From assembly GCF_032884065.1 (NCBI RefSeq), contig NC_088867.1, forward strand, positions 46,884,185-46,948,184: 64,000 nucleotides of DNA, written 5' to 3'. The DNA comes from Artemia franciscana (taxonomy: Eukaryota > Arthropoda > Branchiopoda > Anostraca > Artemiidae). Shown piece after piece: positions 11,118 to 23,900 of the stretch. The position numbers and the translations under genes were made by a program. Position 1 is the stretch's first letter. Every line of letters starts with the position of its first letter. Under the pieces are notes generated by a model. The model was not told the DNA's origin. It saw only the letters and a list, made by a program, of their open reading frames with translations, and did not search any database.

Positions 11118-11183
11118 GATCATCGATGCCGGGCGAGGTGGAAACGCCTGATTCCCGCCACAAGTACAAGTAAGTAAGTAAGC

Positions 11184-11744
11184 GAAATGCTAGTGAAACA
11201 TGTTAAGCTTCTTGGTGTCACAATTTCTAATGATCTTAAGTGGGAAACACATGTATCCAACATTGTTAAACAAGCAAATGTTTCACTATCCATTTTTAAG
11301 CTACTAAACAAATTTAATTGTCCTAAGATACATTCCCTCCGTGTTTACTTATCCTTTATCAGGCCGTTATTGGAATATGCATGTCCGGTCTGGCATTCGC
11401 AACTTTCAAATGAACTTAGTGACAAAATCGAGTCGGTCCAAAAGCGTTCGCTCAGGATCATTTACAAAGAAGGCAAAATTCCATACTCCTTCTTCCTTAA
11501 AGCTGCGTGCATTACCACCTTAAAAGAAAGGAGGGAAAAAATTTGCCTGCTTTTCGCTAAATCAGTCATTTCCAATCCCCGTACTGAGGACTTACTCCCT
11601 GATTTTTACAATCCCATTAGACTCCGACTCCCCCGGTCAGCCTCCTTAGCAATCCCAACTTACTCTCCGATCCATGCTGTTACAGAAAGGTTTCGCAAAA
11701 GTTTTATACCCTTTATTCTGGAACACCTTAATAATAATTCGTGA
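11184..11744 (+). pseudogene. CR1-like LINE RT, right part after the RTE insertion
   Basis: It opens with EMLVKHVKLLGVTISNDL, the block that follows the RT palm, then FIRPLLEYACPVWHSQLSN and a C-terminal region ending in ERFRKSFIPFILEHLNN. The untranslated tail runs to about 12015. Removing the RTE and one AAGCG copy joins this frame in phase with the part ending at 8627. Confidence 0.8.
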
Positions 11745-12015
11745 TTATGTAATTGCCAAATTCCCCTTTTCCTCTATTGCCGTTTTTATTCTTTTTTTAT
11801 TTACTGCAATGTTTTTGTAATTGAATTGTTAAGTTTACTGACTTGCCCTTTATCTTTGATGATTTTGATTTTTAATTCCTTTTAATTTTAAGTGTTTGAC
11901 TTGATGTACTATTTTGAAAAAAAAATTTTCTTAGCTTTTAGTGATATATAAAGCGAATTCGGCTCTGTAGAGCTTGTGATAGTCTTTTGCAAATAAATAT
12001 TATCTTATCTTATCT

Positions 12016-12650
12016 GACCAAAAAAGGCACCTCGCTTTTATTCATTTTCCAACCTAAAAAGATTTGGTATGCAAACTGAGGTTTTAAAGTCTGTATACCG
12101 CAGCTATGTTAGACCTTCTCTTGAGTATGCATGTCCTGCTTGGCATCCGGGATTGACAAAAGATCAAACAGATAGACCTGAGACGATACAAAAAAGAGCT
12201 GTAAAAATTATACTTGGACAAAACTACTCAGCATACGAGGATGCACAGAAACAACTCAATTTGGACTCACTTGATAGTCGTAGACATGGCTTAACTTATA
12301 GATTTGGACTAAATTGTTTGAATTCCCTAACTCATTGTTGTCTACTACCCAACCTTGAGAGCCCCCCAACTGAAGGACCAGTTACTAGACTCCGAAAAAT
12401 AAAAAAGAATTGTCCAAAGTTACTGATTTACTCAGCCTATAGTACTGAGAGATATTGTAAATCATTTGTCCCATATTTTACCCGTCATTTAAATAATATT
12501 GACATGACTAATATTTAGTGTTTGATTATTATGTGTTTGATTAATATTTCATTCCTTTGAGTGTTTTTGAAGGTACCAATTATTTTTGTCATGACATGCT
12601 AATGCTAGCTCCGGCTATTATAGTGAATAAATAAATTCTATTCTATTCTA
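12016..12650 (+). mobile_element. Second CR1-like LINE, 3' fragment
   Basis: It starts abruptly within the RT thumb: FSNLKRFGMQTEVLKSVYRS, then YVRPSLEYACPAWHPGLTKD and QKRAVKIILGQNYSAYEDA. The stop follows NNIDMTNI at about 12518. The tail has AATAAATAAA and ATTCTATTCTATTC up to 12650. The protein differs clearly from the neighbouring CR1-like element, so it is a separate 5'-truncated insertion. It abuts the tail of the first element. Confidence 0.8.
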
Positions 12651-13288
12651 ATATGGGAAGCTCAGTTCTTCTGAGCAAGGGACCTGTTTGAAAATCAAAA
12701 AATGAGAAAGTCTGAAAAAACTATAAGATGTGAAACAAGCAAAAAGTCATTGCAAATAAGAGACAAATAAAGTTCCGTCAAGTTAGAATTGGCAGTTAAC
12801 ATTTTAAAGTTTGAGTTAATTGGGCGAGAACCACCTCAATTTTCAAAAAAAGGGGGACAGGTTTATAATAAAAAAACGAAACAACTATATATTAGACTTA
12901 CAAATATTATTTTTAAGAATTCAATAAATACGGCCCAGAAGAATTTGAAAAATCGCGTTAGTTAAAACGCTAATATATGATTTTAGCCAAAGTATTTTTA
13001 TTACAAAATCTAATATTTTAATTGTCAATGTAAAACAATAACAAAATACCAACATTTTACAATAAATAAGCACATAAATTCAAAATATTTAAGGTGGTAT
13101 TAAAAATTAAGATACTAAGCAAGAAATCATTCACTCCATGCATGCCACAGGTACTTTCCAAGTATGAGACTCTACAACTGCAGGTACTACCTCATAAGCT
13201 ATGACAAGCATTTATCCACCTGTATTCGAGACACGGACGAACACTCCAAAAGTGTTCCATATTAACACTAACTGTTAGTCTTTGAAAT

Positions 13289-13626
13289 CATTCTAAAATT
13301 AAAAAAAAAAAAAGGTAAAGGATGCGGCATTTAGACTTTACAGTCCGTACCGGCGGTGCTGATCTCCGTTTCTTGGCCCTTCAGCCAGGAAGTGCAATGG
13401 GGGGTTGGGGGCCAGCCAACCTGTGCTTTCGCACACCCTTCCTGTTTACCTTCCCCGGATTTCTCCAGGTACCCATTCAGAGCTGGGTCGACTCTGGCTA
13501 AGCTTACAGGATCACGCCACTGACCCCCGTCCCAAACTGAAGAATTGGGTACACCGGGATTCGAACCCACGTCCTCTCAGACACAGGATTCCGAATCCAG
13601 CGCACCAACCCACTCATTCTAAAATT
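13289..13626 (-). mobile_element. tRNA-derived SINE with 12-bp target duplication
   Basis: On the minus strand the body (13614 to 13301) opens with a tRNA-like head: TGGGTTGGTGCGCTGGATTC resembles an A box and GGTTCGAATCCCGG is a perfect B box, so the head should bind TFIIIC. A unique body follows, with AATGGGTACCTGGAGAAATC and GGGGAAGGTAAACAGGAAGG, then a T-rich end. The 12-mer CATTCTAAAATT flanks it exactly at 13289-13300 and 13615-13626, a clear target-site duplication. Truncated relatives lie at about 25550-25735 and 44803-44975 on the plus strand. Confidence 0.9.
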
Positions 13627-13779
13627 GAATAAAACAAGCTCACTCCTCCTACAATAACAATGCCAAGAATAGAGCAAACACAGTAACTCCCTGTTAATGA
13701 TGATTGATTCTGGGGAGCACTGAACTGTTCTACACACATAATAGATATCGAAAGAGGGGCAGCATGAACGGAACTCAAA

Positions 13780-13895
13780 AATGCAAAAATTAATTAATAA
13801 ATTAATTAAAAATTGATAATTAAATTAATAATAATTAAAAATTTAAATAATTAAATTAATTAATTAATTAATAATTAAAAAATTAATAGTGTTCA
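13780..13895. repeat. AT-rich simple repeat (AATTAATT)
   Basis: About 115 bases of ATTAATTAA-type simple sequence. The surrounding 12650-13288 and 13627-14600 hold no gene that I can support. The AT-rich DNA there lies beyond the 3' end of DCAF7. Confidence 0.8.
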
Positions 13896-14604
13896 AGGCA
13901 CCCTGCATCATTAATGAACACTGAACACTCTTAATGAACACTGAAATATTACCTCCATCCTAAATTGATGGGTTGCGATTTATTCGAATTCCTATATGAT
14001 TAATTCACAAAAATGTTGAATAGGAGGGACAAAATGTGCTTTTCAAAATCTAAGGGGGTAGATATCGTCATTTTTGTTAATGTCTAAAATGAGAATACCA
14101 ATAACGATATCTTAAATAAATTTAACCAAAAACAGAAAATTTTCAAAATCTACGACGGGAGGTGGCAAAATATCTAGGGAGGCACCCCGTCCCCAAATTG
14201 ATACTACTGTAGCAACTTTTTATAAATATAAATGTGTCCACAATTACTGTGTTATTTTCTACACTTAAAAAGACAAGAATACTTTTGGATCGTCATCTTG
14301 TTTTTAAAAAAAGAGATAACAACTGTATGTGATTAATTTTATCATTGCTGATAATTGAGATCTGAAACACACCAAAAATTCAGGCAAAAAATACAGTCAT
14401 CGATAAACATAGTACTGCATCGATAAATATACATTAATACATTGATAAATATATACGAGAGTATGGAAAAATCCCACTTCAAGAAGCCATACATCTACAA
14501 ACTGAGCGTAGAATCTAAACTCTTCATTGTTCAAATTGTTCAGTAAATTATGATGACAAATTCCGTTCTAATGACAAAGTACACTTCGTTTTTGGATCGT
14601 AACA

Positions 14605-14610
14605 TTTATT
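14605..14610 (-). terminator. Candidate poly(A) signal of DCAF7
   Basis: AATAAA on the minus strand, about 385 bases after the DCAF7 stop codon. No nearer perfect AATAAA was noticed. Transcript data would be needed to confirm it. Confidence 0.35.
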
Positions 14611-14992
14611 AACTATGTAAATACAAACGGAACCAAGCAGCACAACAGTTCAAACATAGTCTGAAAATCCTTCGCAAGTCAACTTATCTAAGAAACTAAG
14701 GATATTAACAGCTCTATCAAAGTAATTTCATAATAAGGGTAAGGCATGATCCATTTATGAAGCTTGGCATCTACAAACTGTATGTTTATCAGCAGGCAAG
14801 ATCAATTTAATAGTTCAGACAGTATGCAAACCCAAATTTCGCCAACTTTTTCATGAATCAAAAATAATGACAACACTATCAAAGTGATTTCAAAAAAGAG
14901 CATGCCATTGTTCTTTTAAATTCCAAAGGTACGTCTAGTACCCTTACAGCAAATGTAAATTGTGGCAACACACAACAGTGGCAACACAGCAT

Positions 14993-17900
14993 TCAAACCC
15001 TCAATATTTCCAGGGATTTGTTGTAACAAATAGCAATCCAGTCAGGTTGAGTTGGGCCCCACTGAATCTGATTTATCTCTCCTTCTGCTGCAGTATAAGC
15101 TAAAATTGGATCTTCAATGGCTCGTGGCATCTGTTGTATATCCCAGATTAGTGCTTGATGATCATCACCAGCGGTGCAAATGTGGCACGACGAATGTGGT
15201 GCCCAGGCAATGCCATTTACACAGGCTCTGTGATTGTTCAATCGGGCTACAGGAGTGCATGGAACTCGGACATCTAATATCACAACCTGAAAAATGTGTG
15301 GAAGGTGTTACTTATTTTTAAGCATATAAGCCCGGTGACACAATTTGGGGTAAATCCATAAACTAACTAAGTTGTGTGCATTTCGTCCAATGTCAGGTTA
15401 AGCAATACCGTATATGTCAGATTCTCCTGTAACATGGGAAGCACCCATGACATCCACGAGGAGTTCTATGGTCCTCAAAATGCAATAAATAGGCCATCAA
15501 AAGCCTAAAAATATATCAAAACCTGACGAGAAAACATTAAATGAAAGTCCAGAGAAACTTCAGTGACCCCCCACTCTCGTGTCTTCAACTTTATTGAATA
15601 TTTCCCGTTTTGTATAGATTGGAACAGGTCTACCTGATCTACCGGATAAAACCAACTATGTAAAAATCAAGAGTGAGCTTAAATAATATAAAGTTCGGTG
15701 CATCATCCCCATGACCTCCCCCCAACCACTCTACAGGAAAATCGTCAAATGTATTCCAAAATATATGTGGAATATCAGAGGCAGCGCTCTACTGTTGCCT
15801 ATAGAAAAAGGGACATAAGGGTTCAATGCATTATTTATTAATTTTTTCATAGACGCTTCGTATAGAGCCGGAGATAATAGATGCTTTGGAGGGAGCACAT
15901 TCAATCCAAAATTGAAAGTTCTAATAAGCCTTTTGAGAGTCAAAAGGAACGAGAGCGCAACTAGTCTCCTTCCCGAGTCATTTTTAGTTGGCCTCCCCCA
16001 AGCAAATCCTATCAAATTTTTAGATAGGCATATTGTTCAAAATAATCCAAAGGTCAAATAACTCTAGCTCCAGAGATGGAAAGATCCCCTCCCCACTCAT
16101 GCAAGTTGCCCATCAGCTTTTTTTTAAGAAAGGTGACATGTTTAATCTTGAGTCTATAACAACGCTCAGGCTATTAAGGTGAAACTTTCAGATGTTGAGA
16201 ATCACGTCAGACCAAACCAAAAGAAGCTAAATGCATGCTGGTTGCCAAAAAGTCCATCAGAAATAGCTCAGGAGTGCCTGAGTATATGAAGTTAAAACCT
16301 TCAGGGCATGTTGAAAGCGGTGTTGAAAGTGATTGGAAGGCAAACAACACCACCCAAACCTCAACTTTTTTATAGTCCCCTCCCCCAATCGACACCGATC
16401 ACAATTTTGAGGAAGACATTTTTTCAGAATAGGGAAAGGGTCCAATAACTATTCCTCCGGGGCTGACATGGTTCCCTGTAGCCCTTCCGGCAATCATTTT
16501 AATTAGGGGGCGGGGATACTTGATCCAGGATGGGTCAAAGAGAAATGGTATTAAAGCGAAAGTTTCTGGAATTTTGAACTAAATCAAAAGATACCATGTG
16601 TATAAAGGTTTTTAAAAGGGTATATCTTCAAAATCTCAGGAACAACTGAGGGCAAGTTGAAACTATCCAAACATGCTGAAGAGGTGATTGAAAAGGGATG
16701 AAATGGCATTCAGTCCCCTGCCTATGACCTTTTTACCTGCCCTTCCGCAAAAACATTCGATCAAAATTCGGAATTGCTAAAGATCAAATATCTATGCTTT
16801 CAAGAATGAGATAAGCCCCCAGCTTTACTGTACATTTTTCATTTTGCATTGATTGGAACAGGCCTACTTGGCCTACCGGATAAAATCAACCGTGTACAAA
16901 CCAAGAGTAAGCTAAAATAACATAAAGTTCGGCGTATAATTCCCCCAGGGAGAATTATACTTCCCCCACCCCCCACTCCCACTTGAAAATTTTCTCGACA
17001 TGTAAGATTGAGCAGCCGAGGGGAAATCTAAACAAATAAAAATAGAGAAGGAAAGTAGGGATTCTAGAATATTGCTCCTATATTTGAGACATAGAATATA
17101 GGAGGCAATTTTCTGCTGTTACCTATAGCTAAAGATTATAACGATTCGATAAATTATTTATTGTTTTTTGTCAAATGGATCGAGAAGTAAACTTTGGAGA
17201 GTGCTCATCTGATACAAAATTGAAAATTCTAATACATATTTTAAGAGTCAAAAGTGATGAAAGGACAACTATTCTCCTTCTCTCCGTGTTTAGTTGGCCT
17301 CCTTCCAAACCCATCCAATCAAAATTTTGGAAAGGCATTTTGTTCAAAATAATCTAAAGGTCAAACAGCTCGTCTCCAGGGAGGACATGACTCCCTTCTC
17401 CCCCCCCCCCCATGCAAGCTTCTCATTGTATACACATCAGCTTGTGTTTTAGTAAAGATGGGATGTTTGACTCTGGGTCTCCAACAAGGCTTAGGTTATT
17501 AAGGCGAATTTTCAGGAGATATTGAAAGCAACGCTAAACAAAATAAAAAGAACTTAAGTTTACGCAATATCTCAGGAATGGCTGAATATATGAAGATAAT
17601 ACTTTCAGTGCATGTTCAGAGGGGTGTTGAAAAGTGATTGGAAAACAAATAACCCCACTCACACCTCCTCGTCTTTTTTATATCATTCCCCCCCCCCATC
17701 AACACCGATAACACTTTTGAGGAAGGTATTTTTTCAGGGTAGGCAAAACGTCCAATAACTATGCTTCCGGATGACATGATCCCCCACAGACACCCCGGCA
17801 AGCACTGTAACTATGCAAGTTGTCCATTGTTGAATATATTATTGGCAAAAGGCAGGACGGGGGGATATTTGATCCGGGTGGGTCCAAGGGGTTAATAACA

Positions 17901-20900
17901 TTAAAATAAAAGTTAATGGAATGTCGAACAAAATCAGAAGCCACTATGTGCATACAAATTATTAAAAGGGCATATCTGCAAAATGTTAGGAACAACTGAT
18001 GGTATTAAGTTGAAACTATCCTAACATGTTGAGAAGGATGTTGAAAGGGGATAAGAGGGCAGCCAGTCTCGTTCCAATGGCCTTTTTACCCGTCCTCCCT
18101 AAACACATCCGATTGAAATTTGAGATAGCCTTTTTTTTAAAATAGCATAAAGGTCAAATAACTAGGCTTTGGATAAGGATGAGATGAGCCCTCAGCTGTG
18201 CAAGCTGCGCGTGGTTTACACATATGGGTATTTTTTTTTAGGAATAGGCGACATATTTGACCCTGGTTCTCCAAAAACAGTTAGGTTTCAGGAAATTCGA
18301 GGGGAATGTTGAGCAAAATAAAAACACACTAAGTGCATTCTGGTTATTAGACTTTCAAGGCATGAATAAGGGGTGATACGGTTGAAAAACATCAAAAAAG
18401 TATATGAGAAATATATGAGAGGGGGGGTCTACTAGAAGCTTTAATTTCATCGATTAAAAAAAGCTTTGAGGTGCTTCAAACGGGAAAACCTATTGATGTA
18501 CTCCCAGTGATTCGTTTCATGGGGATAATCGATCACATGGCGGTAAACTGGTATCATTTACTTTATATTGCCTATGGTTTCAAATACGGGCAGAATATTT
18601 CATATTTTCTTTTTTACACCATTATTTTTATTTGTCACACTTTCACTTCGGCTTCATAACTTTCTATGAGGGGGAAATTTTCCACAGGGGGATTGTCCAG
18701 GGGGTGGACATTTCCACAGCAGAAAACAGTCAGCCGCGGGGGGGGGGGGGGTAAGCCTAGCATGGAATAAAATAGACTTCAGTCTATTTACATTGCTTAT
18801 AGCATCGATTTTGCAAACACTATTCTTGTAATTCCCTGCTTCTTTCCAAATTAATATAACAAGCAATTATTAGTATACGTTTTAAATAAATAAAGAAAAC
18901 AAGTCAATATTCGGAAATGTAGGATTTGAATGAATATAGTTACTTAAATAAATTCAAAGACATCTATTAGTCTAAACAATAAAACTAAATATTAATATAC
19001 ATGTAGCAAAATTAAATCATAAGACTAAATATTAATATTTGACAAAACTAAATCATGGGAATAAATAGGACGAACTAAATATCAAGAATAGCTAACTAAA
19101 AACGAAATAAGATATTTAAATAGACATGACTAACCTCAGTTGCATCCATGGCAATAGTAGCCAAATAGTTTGGATTCTGTCTATTCCAGGCTAATCGGAG
19201 CAATGGAGTATGTTGTGGGTCTTCGTAAATGATTGTCGAATGTTCAAGGTGTCTCAAGTCAAACATTCTCACAGAGCCGTCTGCACCTGTTTCCAAAGAA
19301 AAATAGTTTTAATTCCAAAGAAATATTCAAACACCTACGCCACGAAGAAATTTATTGAGTAATTACTCACAAAAGGAGTACCTCAATAAACTAAACCCAA
19401 TATAAACGACCAAGACATGTAAAATGAATAAAAGAGTTTGGAAATTTTTATTCCGAGATTTATCAGAGAAATGAATTTGATCAACAATGACCGGTAAGAA
19501 TTTAGGGGGGTGGAACCCAGTGCACCCCCCTTCATTAATATGGCCTTGGGATATCCGGTCTAGACAAACATCTATCTTTACACTAAGGGATTACTTTCGC
19601 ATCTGGAATGAGTTGGAAATTCAGGAGAACCAGTTCACATTTACTTCTGCAGTATTAAGAAGTCTTTATCTAATTTCGGGTCGAATTCAGTGTTTCTAAT
19701 GTGAATGAAAATGTGACTGTTTGCAAATATAATAAATACTGTTTCAACTAAAATAAAGAATCAAAGCAGTAAAGTTTACGAATTTTACTTTCAATGAATT
19801 TGTTGGTTGCCTTTCTTCTATTTTAGCAGTTCGTTCGGGTGGATGAAGCCGAATCGGAAGATATTTGTCAGGTCTTAAGTAGCTGTTGGTGGGGGGAGGG
19901 GTTGTGCCAAAAAGCGTCTTTTGTTGTCCTTTCGGGGTTATCCAGCAAACAGTTATCTAAACGATATTGTATTGTACACATACATTACGTCAATTTTTCA
20001 GAAGAAGATCCATGTATACAAAGTTTCAGCTAAATTAAAACAATTTCCAAGATTATACTAAATTAAAATAATCATCTGGTAACTTAATTTAATAAATAAA
20101 TTAAAATTCGGAGAAAATAAAATTAAATGGATTTCTCTAGTACAATTCCTTCATGGTAGCCCACCAGTTGAAGCCAACCCTAGAAACTGGAGACTGCGAT
20201 TCAACCCTGCCTATCGGACTGAGTTAGTCACAGGTGGCTTTGTACTGTAACTAGTTATTTGAAAAAAGAAGAAAAACTCCTACGCAGAGAGCTCTTTCCA
20301 ATATAGTAAGGGCAGCGAAGTCACAAAGCTTTTTTTTACAAGAAGTACATATCCATGGGGTCTTAAAACAATTTGGAGGAGTGTGAACATAACCCAGTTT
20401 GGCTGAAATTTGCTATCAGCGGTTTTGCGCGTAACTGAGCCCCAAGCGACTGAACTCTTGTGCATCTGACCCCAGGTGCAACTGAGTCTGCTTAGTCCCA
20501 CTTAACTGAACAAGTTCGAAATAGCGCCAAATAGAAGCTCAAAAGTCAGAAAGAATTTGAGAAGCCTTGGGAAGTAACCGAAGTTTTACAGGCTCAAAAA
20601 CATCCGCTAACAAAATTGCACTTGTAGATTAACAAATCATTAACGAGTCAGCTTTAAATTTGAAAGAATTCTTTTCACATGGTAGTTTTTCAAAACTTTT
20701 TTTTTCTGTTTTCTAGTTGCAAAGGTGATTGGGATGAGGTGTATTCAAGAGGGGGGTTTTGACCTCGAGATTAAGGCTTTTCGATCATGGAGATTTCATT
20801 AGTAGACCTTTTATAGTTCCTAACCTTTACACCCAAGAAATAACACTTTCCTGTGCTAGGGTGCAGCTATTGTTGCAGCCATAACCTTGAATTTTGTTGG

Positions 20901-23900
20901 TGCCCTAGACATCAAGAGTTACGTTAATTTTCAAAATTACAGGACAAGGGTATAAATTGATATTTTCTAAGCGGAAGGATAGTTTTACATCGATGCGGCA
21001 CAAAAAAAGCTATTTAATTGGAGTCAGTTCTTGTCAACTCTGAAATTCGGGGCTGAATTGCATTTTCTAGTTATGCTCCCGATTTGAGGAGTATCAAGCT
21101 GAATGCAGTTGATTTGAAAGGGAGTTGAGTCAGTCAGGATTGGGTTAAATGGGGGTGAGCTGAATGAAGACTAAATTAAATGAGGGCTGAATTGCAAGGA
21201 GGTTGGGTTGAAATAAATGGGGGTTGAACTATACCAGGTTTGTAACTGGTGTAACTCAGGTTGTACCCGGTTACACCAGGGTTGAATTACACTAAGATTA
21301 GGTTGAATGAGGTTTGAGCTGAATGGGGGTTGAATATTGAATTGAGTGAGGGATGAGTTGCTTTGGGATTCAGTTGAGTGGGGTTGATTTTCACAAAAGT
21401 TCATTTGCATGGGGTTCAGGTAAAAGAGGGTTCAGTTGAACGAGGGTTAGTCCATAAGGGTTCATTCGCACAGGGTTCAGTTAAAAGAGGGTTCAGTTGC
21501 ACGGAGGCTGAGCTACATGAGAGCTTAGTTGAACGCGGGTTCAGTAACACGAGGTTTCTGTTGCAATTGAACTAAAATCAGCAATTCAATTATTTTCTTT
21601 CAAACATGTCACTGTAGACGAGCAAAAAGACAGTTGCCTAAAATGTAAAAATTCGTGACTTCCGAGGCGCTTTCAGGCCGACATTCTTTTATCTTAAAGT
21701 TGTATTGTTGGTACTTTGGGCTAAACTACAAACAATAATGTTGATTCAATATTGACAAGCCTAGTATAGAAGACGACATAAATCAAAATCTTACCAACTG
21801 AAGCAAACATATCTCTTCCTCCACCCGCTCGACTGAAGGCAATATCATAAACTTCTTTATCATGGGCTATCAGTTGGGTTTTCACGTGACCATTCACAGA
21901 ATTTCCAACTCTTCCGATGGCCTAAGACAAGAGTAAAATTCAGGAGAAAACTAATGGAAATATACTAGGAATACAAATACATATGTAAGAAAATACGATT
22001 GGATTTAACTTAAATATTTTCCACCAGTTGACATCTCTTAAATTCCAACGAGATAGAATTAACTTATTGCATACTTGCCGACGTAGTGGAAATGCTGGTG
22101 TTTAACCCACGTATTGTTATTTTTCATATTTTTCATTTACTCATAGGCTCAATAGCGTTCTTATAAATTGTACCAATAATGCCAGAAAGAAAATAGGAAA
22201 AAATGTATTAGGTTCATAACAGAGGCTCTAAGCCCTCTTTGGAGATGTGAGATCCCTGAAATAATCTACTGGCTGTATTCAGCTCTACTTTCTTTTGACC
22301 CCGACCGGTTTTGTCATCAGGCACTTCTAGGGTGTTCATCTACACAAGATTGTATGCATTTGTCTTTTGCAAAACTTGTTTGACTGGTTTTTTTTTGTGA
22401 AGAAATTAGACATTACGAGGTGTGAAATGCTTCATAATATTAACGATTGTGCATTTGGCGAATTCTACAGCTACCGTTCATAGCCTGTTCGAATATTTCC
22501 AATAAAAATTATAAAAGTTTTGAGGATTCAACCACTTTTGCAACCTGTAGGAATGTCAGAAATTATCAGATATTAAGAAATTACCATAACAGAAAAGTGC
22601 CGGTACGTTCATTTTTATAAAACTCTAAATTTCCTCAAGCAGCTTCGCTAAATGTGTTAGTGATGAGTAAATCTATTTCTTACCAAAAGGGAGAAGGTGT
22701 TTTAACAAATTTCAACATTTTCTTGAAAAACACATTTTTCATTTTGTAAATGTCAAAGAGACACAGAAATTAGTTTTCATAGTGAACACCATCCCCCCCT
22801 CCCCCATTTTCCTGGATAAGGTCCAGACTAAAATGAAAAAACTACGCCGTGTCAGCCTCAAATGTACGAAGATGAAACTATTTAAAGCATCAACGCAGTT
22901 TTCTATGTTTTCGTTTTTATATGTCTTATTAGTTTTATTTCTGGACTCTGGGATAAAAAAGATAAAAGCTTTAAATTCCCCACCAATCACCCAAAAAAAT
23001 AAGTTAAATTAGTCTTTGTTGCTACCAAAGGAAGAAAACCTTGTGAAGATCTTTGATCGTATTTTCGTAAATTCATCCCTTCAAAGTTTGCAAATAAACG
23101 AGATTAGTCTCTTTTTTTACTTTTTTTTTACACGTACATATATTGAGGGGATCTGACTCCATCGAAGGTGATTCACAGATGGATCACATGGGAATAATAT
23201 CTTTAAATTTCACAAATATTCTGGGGTAAAAGCTGTAACTGTAAGTCCTGAAAATATGCAGTTTAAAAAAGTGTTCGATAAAAACAGTGAGAAATTATTC
23301 TAGGTCCCTTTCCAACTCCTTTTTTCAATAAAAAAAAGAATCGAGAAAATCTTCTTGGCAAAAATATACCATTTCATTAAGCAATGGCATAAATTCACAA
23401 ACATTAGAGGAAGTGGGGCAAAATTTGGTTTTCAAAATCTAGGGAATGGGCTGATTTTATTATTTCTGTCAATTCGTTGAATGAACGTGCCAAAAAAGGT
23501 CATCTTTTAAAGAAAATACCGAAAAAAGTCAAACCACAATCTAGTTAGGAAGGGGGGATTTTCAGGAGGGGGCTCTATCCCCTTCCGAATTGATGCCACA
23601 TCTACCGATATCTCCATCAGGCCACTCCCGTCTTTCATAAGACCTGTATAGAAAATGTATCTTACTTATTTACTTAAACTTGGGTCTTCCCACCCCGGCT
23701 GGCGTATAAGGCGACAACGGTGCCTTTCCAAGGCGACCTCTCTGGTGCTTTTGACCAAAACTCTTCAAGCGACGATCTCAACCAAAAGCAAAACGAAATA
23801 GTTCATTCGCTGTAGAAAATCGTGTCCGGGAACGGTCAGTAGTCATTTCCAAAGAAATCAAATTAGTTCCAAGGCTTTTCGTTGCCGCTCCCAAAACCAT

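Larger units (their letters stand above)
8628..11179 (+). mobile_element. RTE-type LINE, 5'-truncated, nested in the CR1-like LINE
   Basis: It starts inside the endonuclease (ARDYLIVAGDFNARVG) and continues through QIDFILVRQRWR and SGSDHGLVAAKI to the RT: PFYKKGDKTECKNYRGISLID, NQAGFQPGRGCTDNIFAFHL, FGVKQGCVLSPT and LTDLDYADDVGLLSD. It ends with the RTE-style C-terminus RRLKWLGHALRKP and a (TAAG)n tail. NYRGISL and the WLGH tail are hallmarks of the RTE clade. Frameshifts near 9650, 9885 and 10240, and TGA stops at about 10470 and 10707, show it is inactive. AAGCG flanks it at 8623-8627 and 11180-11184, the likely target duplication. Confidence 0.85.
5431..12015 (+). mobile_element. CR1-like LINE, internally deleted and split by an RTE element
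   Basis: A plus-strand LINE made of a PHD-finger ORF1 (5431-6447), a proline-rich shifted stretch to about 6760, an endonuclease (6799-7767), an RT (7832-8627), and after the RTE insertion the RT C-terminus (11184-11744). The 3' end is an AT-rich untranslated region with TATCTTATCTTATCT at about 12001-12015. The C-terminal motif SFIRPLLEYACPVWHSQL is typical of the CR1/L2/Jockey side of LINEs. EN and RT are only about 20 codons apart, where related LINEs carry a far longer linker, so an internal deletion is likely. Confidence 0.75.

Noticed and set aside
13504-13632. tRNA gene suggested by the perfect B box
   Set aside because: The A-box region and acceptor do not form a cloverleaf and the unit has a SINE body and target duplication.
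18654-18866. 70-codon minus-strand frame through a poly-C/poly-G run
   Set aside because: Low complexity, no homology, in the DCAF7 intron 5 repeat area.
20140-20260. Possible second tRNA-derived SINE
   Set aside because: The B-box-like GGTTGAATCGC is weak and no second copy or target duplication was found in the window.
21171-21575. Periodic Asn/Gln/Ser- and Gly/Val-rich frames
   Set aside because: Products of the minisatellite read on both strands.
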